The notes beneath the pieces were generated by a model, which was not told where the DNA came from, ran no database searches, and saw nothing but the letters and a program-made list of their open reading frames with translations. A stretch of 64,000 bases of DNA. Origin: Pseudomonas putida (lineage in GTDB: Bacteria > Pseudomonadota > Gammaproteobacteria > Pseudomonadales > Pseudomonadaceae). Positions 60,190 to 64,000 of this stretch are shown here, piece after piece (position 1 is the stretch's first letter; every line of letters begins with the position of its first letter). Made by a program: the position numbers and the translations under genes. The stretch covers positions 5,906,501 through 5,970,500 of the forward strand of contig NZ_CP109603.1 in NCBI RefSeq assembly GCF_025905425.1, written 5' to 3'.

Positions 60190-60552
60190 ATGCTGTTGCG
60201 TGGTTTGACCTGGCTGGTGCTGTTCCAGCTGCTGGGTACGGCGATCAATCACCTGTTTGTGCCGTTTCTGCCGGGGCCGATCATTGGTCTGTTGCTGCTG
60301 CTGGCGTTCCTGATGCTCAGGGGCGAAGTCGGCAAGCCGCTCAATGAAGCCGCCAGCAGCCTGTTGCGCTACCTGCCGCTGTTACTGGTGCCGCCGGCGG
60401 TGGGGGTGATGGTGTACGCCAAGGATATCGCCGCCGACTTCTGGGCGATTGCCGGTGCGCTGTTTATTTCGTGCCTGCTGACCTTGGTATTCGTTGGCGT
60501 GCTGATGCAGAAGCTGATCCACCGCCAGGGCAAGCGCGGGGAGCAGCCATGA
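60190..60552 (+). CDS. CidA/LrgA-family holin-like protein
   Basis: 120-residue membrane protein with four hydrophobic segments and the LrgA/CidA pattern (NHLFVPFLPGPIIGLLLLLAFLML, LLRYLPLLLVPPAVGVMVY). Such proteins are holin-like regulators of murein hydrolase export and cell lysis, working with an LrgB partner, here the next gene. GAGGGAG lies 6 nt upstream of ATG 60190; ATG 60184 would add two residues. Confidence 0.85.
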   Translation: MLLRGLTWLVLFQLLGTAINHLFVPFLPGPIIGLLLLLAFLMLRGEVGKPLNEAASSLLRYLPLLLVPPAVGVMVYAKDIAADFWAIAGALFISCLLTLVFVGVLMQKLIHRQGKRGEQP

Positions 60553-61265
60553 TGCTCGATTGGCAAGGTGCGCTCGACGCGGTCATCCACCACCCCTTGT
60601 TCGGCATCGGGATTACCCTCGGGGCTTATCAGGTGGTGCTCGCTGCCTACGAAAAGACCCGCTGGATCTTCCTGCAGCCGGTGCTGGTCTCAATGCTGCT
60701 GGTGATTGGCGTGCTGCTTGTGTGTGGCATCGACTACCGCGAGTACCGCAAAACCACCGAGATCATGAACACGCTGCTGGGGCCTGCTACCGTGGCCCTG
60801 GCCGTACCGCTCTATCTCAACCTGCGGCGCATTCGTCAGCTGTTCTGGCCAACCTTTACTACGCTGGTAGTCGGAGGCCTGTTCGCCACCGTCTGCTGCC
60901 TGCTGCTGGGCTGGTGGTTCGGTGCCGAACACATGATCCTGATGACCATGGCGCCCAAGTCGGTGACTTCACCGATTGCCATGCTGGTGGCGGAGCAGAT
61001 TGGCGGCGTGGCAGCGCTGGCTGCTGTGTTCGTGCTGATCACCGGGGTGATCGGCGCGATCTTCGGCCCGGCGCTGTTGACCCGGCTTGGTGTGCACAGC
61101 CCTGAAGCGCGCGGCATGTCGTTGGGTGTCACCGCGCATGCGGTGGGCACTTCGGTAGCCTTGCAGGAAAGTGACGAATGCGGCGCGTTCGCCGCGCTGG
61201 CGATGAGCCTGATGGGGGTGGCCACGGCGGTGTTCCTGCCGCTTGCGGTCAGCCTGGTGGCTTGA
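60549..61265 (+). CDS. LrgB/CidB-family membrane protein
   Basis: 238-residue integral membrane protein of the LrgB/CidB family, with about seven hydrophobic segments (LFGIGITLGAYQVVLAAY; LGPATVALAVPLYLNLRRIR; PKSVTSPIAMLVAEQIGG). The last block is the family signature. It works with the LrgA-like partner to control autolysis or organic-acid export. It overlaps that gene by 4 nt. Confidence 0.87.
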   Translation: MMLDWQGALDAVIHHPLFGIGITLGAYQVVLAAYEKTRWIFLQPVLVSMLLVIGVLLVCGIDYREYRKTTEIMNTLLGPATVALAVPLYLNLRRIRQLFWPTFTTLVVGGLFATVCCLLLGWWFGAEHMILMTMAPKSVTSPIAMLVAEQIGGVAALAAVFVLITGVIGAIFGPALLTRLGVHSPEARGMSLGVTAHAVGTSVALQESDECGAFAALAMSLMGVATAVFLPLAVSLVA

Positions 61266-61274
61266 GGAGTTGTG

Positions 61275-61865
61275 ATGACGCTACCGCTGTTTCCCCTCAA
61301 TACTGTGCTGTTTCCCGGTTGTTTTCTCGATCTGCAGATTTTTGAGGCGCGCTACCTGGACATGATTGGCCGCTGCATGAAGCAGGGCGGGGGCTTTGGT
61401 GTGGTGTGCATTCTTGAAGGTGAGCAGGTCGGCAAGGCGCCACCGGTGGTCGCGTCGATCGGCTGCGAAGCGATGATCCGCGATTTCGTGCAGCAGGATA
61501 ACGGCCTGCTGGGTATCCGCGTCGAAGGTGTGCGGCGTTTCAACCTGGAACAGACCGAAGTGCAGAAGGACCAGTTGCTGGTCGGGCAGGTGCAGTGGCT
61601 GCCGGAGCTTGCGGACAGCCCGCTGGGCGAGGCGGACGATGACCTGCTGGCGTTGCTGGTTGCCTTGGGCGAGCATCCGATGGTCGAGGCGCTGGACATG
61701 CCGCGACCGGTGGAGGGGCGGCAAGCGTTGGCCAATCAGCTGGCGTATCTGCTGCCGTTCATGGAAGAGGACAAGCTGGATCTGCTGACCATCGACTCGC
61801 CGCAGTTGCGGCTGGAAGAGATTCAGAGGCTGCTGGAGCGGATTCAGGGTGAGTTGTTTGCCTGA
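61275..61865 (+). CDS. Lon-substrate-binding-domain protein
   Basis: 196 residues homologous to the N-terminal LON domain only, without AAA+ or protease parts: LPLFPLNTVLFPGCFLDLQIFEARYLDMI, FGVVCILEGEQVG and FLERIQ-like C-terminal helices (LRLEEIQRLLERIQGEL). Stand-alone LON-domain proteins may bind substrates or act as adaptors; function unknown. GGAG precedes ATG 61275; 61272 is a GTG. It follows lrgB by 9 nt and may be in its operon. Confidence 0.8.
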   Translation: MTLPLFPLNTVLFPGCFLDLQIFEARYLDMIGRCMKQGGGFGVVCILEGEQVGKAPPVVASIGCEAMIRDFVQQDNGLLGIRVEGVRRFNLEQTEVQKDQLLVGQVQWLPELADSPLGEADDDLLALLVALGEHPMVEALDMPRPVEGRQALANQLAYLLPFMEEDKLDLLTIDSPQLRLEEIQRLLERIQGELFA

Positions 61866-61885
61866 TTGATCAGTGTGGCCTGTAC

Positions 61886-61970
61886 CGGCCTCTTCGCGGG
61901 GCAAGCCCGCAGCCACAGGCAGCCTGCAATGCACCACCTGTGGGAGCGGGCTTGCCCCGCGAAGAGGCCG
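61886..61970. repeat. REP inverted pair
   Basis: Units at 61886-61920 and 61937-61970 between the convergent LON-domain and DedA-PAP2 genes. The left copy has AGCCACAGG in place of TCCCACAGG. Confidence 0.88.
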
Positions 61971-61982
61971 CAACAGCCACCC

Positions 61983-63299
61983 TCAATACTGATACCGCTC
62001 CAAAGCCTGTGGCAACGCATGCATGGCAAAGAACGCGAGCAGCGCGATACACGCCGGCAACACTAGCCACCACACCCGCAGCGGCAGTGCTCTAAGCGGC
62101 TGCCGGTACTGCGTCAAGGTCAAGCTCAGCGCACAGACGCAGCACGCCAGCAGGGCGCCGGCCAGAATATCGGTCGGCCAGTGCGCCCCCAGGTAAACCC
62201 GCGACAAGGCAATCGCCAGGGCGGGAATGCACCCCAGCAACACCCAGGTCAGTCGCATCCGTGGCGGCTGACCTCGTCCCGCTAGCACCGCCATCACCAG
62301 AAAGAACGCAAACGACGCCGAGCTGTGGCCGCTGGGCATGCTGTAACTCGTCAGTGGGTCGGTCAGCACCTCAGGCCGTGCGCGGGCGAACAGCCATTTG
62401 AGCGTGCCGTTGGCAAGCGCCGTCCCCATCAATGCGCCGCCCGCAAACAGGGCATGTCGCCATTGCCGGGCGAGCAGCAACAGGCCGGTCAGCAGCCCAC
62501 CGAGGAAAAATTGGGTGCGAAAATCACCCAGGCGCGTCACCAGCACGACGGCGCCGTCGATGACCTGGCTGCGATGCTCCTGCACCAGTGTCATCACGCC
62601 CTGATCGAATTCGTGCAGGTAGGGCCAGCCCAGGAACACACCGGCCAGGGCCGCGAAGCTCAAACCGGCGATCAGTCGCGTGCCGTGGCGTTGGTCGCGC
62701 AGGCTGCTGCTCAGGCTCAGGCCGATGAGCACCGCCAAAGTGCCCGCAATGATGCCGGCATCCAGCCAGAAGCCTTCGGGTAACGGCAGGCGCATGGCCG
62801 CGCCGGTGGCCCAGCCGGGCAGCAGGTAGGCAACGGACCAGCCGGCGCCTGCCACCAGGCTCACGGCAATGAAGCGCGGCAGCGGCATGTCGAACATGCC
62901 AGCGACCATCGGCAGCATGGGCCGTAGCGGCCCTATGAAACGCCCGACCAGCAGGCTGGCGATGCCGTAGCGCTGGAAGTAGGTTTCGGCGCTGCCGATC
63001 CATTCCGGGTGGTGGCGCAGCAGTGGCAGGCGGCGGATGTTTTGGTGGAAGTACTTGCCGATCGTGTATGACACGGCGTCACCCAGCAAACCGCCGAGAA
63101 AGCCCAGCAGCAGTGTCTCGCCCAGGCTGAAGGTGCCGCTGCCGGCCAGCACGGCGACCGCGAACAGCAACACCGTGCCGGGCACAATGATGCCGGCAAT
63201 GGCCAGGCACTCGATGCAGGCCACCAGGAAAATCGCCAGGCCAAGCCACTGAGGGTTTGCGCTTAGCCAGCCGGTCAGGCTGTCGAGCCATTGGCCCAT
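61983..63299 (-). CDS. DedA-PAP2 fusion membrane protein
   Basis: 438 residues: an N-terminal DedA/SNARE-associated domain (about 1-200; GLLGDAVSYTIGKYFHQN, RFIGPLRPMLPMVAGMFDMP) and a C-terminal PAP2 phosphatase domain (about 215-430) with the three phosphatase motifs KWLFARARPE, YSMPSGHSSASFAF and SRVYLGAHWPTDIL. The latter contain the catalytic His residues, so it can act as a lipid phosphatase, for example on undecaprenyl pyrophosphate or phosphatidic acid. DedA proteins move undecaprenyl phosphate, so the fusion may couple dephosphorylation to flipping. Confidence 0.88.
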   Translation of the reverse strand: MGQWLDSLTGWLSANPQWLGLAIFLVACIECLAIAGIIVPGTVLLFAVAVLAGSGTFSLGETLLLGFLGGLLGDAVSYTIGKYFHQNIRRLPLLRHHPEWIGSAETYFQRYGIASLLVGRFIGPLRPMLPMVAGMFDMPLPRFIAVSLVAGAGWSVAYLLPGWATGAAMRLPLPEGFWLDAGIIAGTLAVLIGLSLSSSLRDQRHGTRLIAGLSFAALAGVFLGWPYLHEFDQGVMTLVQEHRSQVIDGAVVLVTRLGDFRTQFFLGGLLTGLLLLARQWRHALFAGGALMGTALANGTLKWLFARARPEVLTDPLTSYSMPSGHSSASFAFFLVMAVLAGRGQPPRMRLTWVLLGCIPALAIALSRVYLGAHWPTDILAGALLACCVCALSLTLTQYRQPLRALPLRVWWLVLPACIALLAFFAMHALPQALERYQY

Positions 63300-63302
63300 G
63301 TT

Positions 63303-63971
63303 TCAGCTTCCTTGTTCGTGTATGAAGAAGTCCCGACCTTCGACTTGGCCGCGACGTATCGGGTTCCGCGTACAGAAGCGGGCGTATTCGGCGTCGACGA
63401 AGCGATAAGGCAGGTGCTCGTCGCGGCCATGGGGGATACCCAGGCGGGCAGCCTGGACTACCCGAGGCACGGCGATGCCGCAGTCTTCGACGTAAAGGCG
63501 CTCAGGGTCGAACCGCTGGGCGTCCCAGTGGGGCACTTTCAGGCCCAATGCCCGGCACAGCAGGGTTTGGCCCGCACACAGGCGCTCTGCCGGGCGCAGG
63601 TTGCCGCTGGCATCCGGGTTGTTCAACTGCATCTGCGCCAGGCTGTTGGCGTTCGAGATGGCATCCTGCCAAGGGTAGGCGGATTTGATCAGCACTGCAT
63701 TGCCTGGGCCTTGGGCACTGAAATTCAACGAATCGCCACCGCGGGCGTAGTACATGTAGATGTGGCCGCCATCAAGGAACAGCGCCTTGCGTTTTTCGGT
63801 GTAGCCGAGCGAAGCGTGGCTGCCTTTTTCGGTCAGGTAGTAGGCCTCGGTCTCGATGATGCGCGCGGCCAGCCACAGGTCGCCCTGGCGATGGCGAATG
63901 ACCTTGCCCAGCAGCGCTTTGGCCAGGGTTTGGGCGTCACGGTCGAAAAAGCTGTCGGGCAGGGCTGACAT
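63303..63971 (-). CDS. 3-methyladenine DNA glycosylase (AAG/MPG type)
   Basis: 222-residue base-excision repair enzyme of the alkyladenine glycosylase (MPG) family. Landmarks: FFDRDAQTLAKALLGKVIRH at the N-terminus, AARIIETEAYY with the catalytic Glu, GGHIYMYYARGG, and AERLCAGQTLLCRALG. Length fits bacterial MPG. It is encoded 3 nt upstream of the DedA-PAP2 gene and may share its transcript. No recognisable LexA box upstream in the visible 29 bp. Confidence 0.9.
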   Translation of the reverse strand: MSALPDSFFDRDAQTLAKALLGKVIRHRQGDLWLAARIIETEAYYLTEKGSHASLGYTEKRKALFLDGGHIYMYYARGGDSLNFSAQGPGNAVLIKSAYPWQDAISNANSLAQMQLNNPDASGNLRPAERLCAGQTLLCRALGLKVPHWDAQRFDPERLYVEDCGIAVPRVVQAARLGIPHGRDEHLPYRFVDAEYARFCTRNPIRRGQVEGRDFFIHEQGS

Positions 63972-64000
63972 GCGGGCAGTTCGCGGCTGAGGAGGCGGGG

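Overview
The window is a high-GC chromosomal segment from a Pseudomonas of the P. putida group. The evidence is the gene order (azu-nadE-pncB, liv/bra operon, urt operon, cob genes, retS-purD-purH-fis-dusB), the many inverted pairs of the roughly 35-bp P. putida-type REP element with the core GGGAGCGGGCTTGCCCGCG, and the protein families present. I saw no plasmid, prophage or CRISPR signature and no rRNA or tRNA gene. The only clear mobile element is an IS110-family copy at about 17.95-19.1 kb.

Layout. 0-3 kb: a partial unknown gene, azurin behind an ANR-like box, and the NAD salvage pair pncB-nadE. 3.3-8.4 kb: a complete branched-chain amino acid ABC importer (livKHMGF). 8.4-9.05 kb: a non-coding stretch rich in DnaA-box-like 9-mers. 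9-21.5 kb: housekeeping and stress genes (SDR oxidoreductase, sugar epimerase, DesT-like TetR regulator, a 45-bp tandem-repeat secreted protein, AsmA-like protein, ferritin-like protein, OsmE, lipase, EamA exporter, the IS110 element, AraC regulator, PsiF-like protein, AI-2E transporter). 21.5-24.6 kb: a chaperone cluster (YegD-like Hsp70, divergent cbpA-cbpM behind a sigma-32-like promoter) followed by a 129-bp triplication of the cbpM tail plus REP. 24.6-31 kb: an N-acetyltransferase and the urea importer urtABCDE behind a sigma-54-type promoter. 31-32.4 kb: an amino-acid permease. 32.6-37.6 kb: a copper island (two DUF2946 proteins, PCu(A)C chaperone, OprC-type receptor, PepSY membrane protein). 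37.8-39.1 kb: a slipin/NfeD pair. 39.2-46.9 kb: two divergent cobalamin operons (cobL-cbiD-cobK and cobG-cobH-cobI-cobJ). 46.9-49 kb: three tandem, distantly paralogous genes of unknown function. 49-57 kb: MarC, RetS, PurD, PurH, Fis and DusB. 57-64 kb: a zinc-ribbon/DUF3426 protein, PrmA, a MaoC-like dehydratase, LrgA/LrgB, a Lon-substrate-binding-domain protein, a DedA-PAP2 fusion and a 3-methyladenine DNA glycosylase.

How it works together. Much of the window handles nitrogen and metals. liv and urt import branched-chain amino acids and urea, and cycA and the exporters move small metabolites. The copper genes acquire and handle Cu, which azurin also uses. The cob genes combine the oxygen-dependent CobG route with CbiD, the enzyme typical of the anaerobic pathway. 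RetS is a global switch of the Gac/Rsm cascade, placed next to purine synthesis as in P. aeruginosa.

Most notable for follow-up: the three-gene paralogous cluster at 46953-48992, the DnaA-box cluster at 8486-9031, the REP-associated triplication at 24221-24607, and the IS110 copy lodged in REP DNA, whose transposase stop codon lies in the flanking REP.
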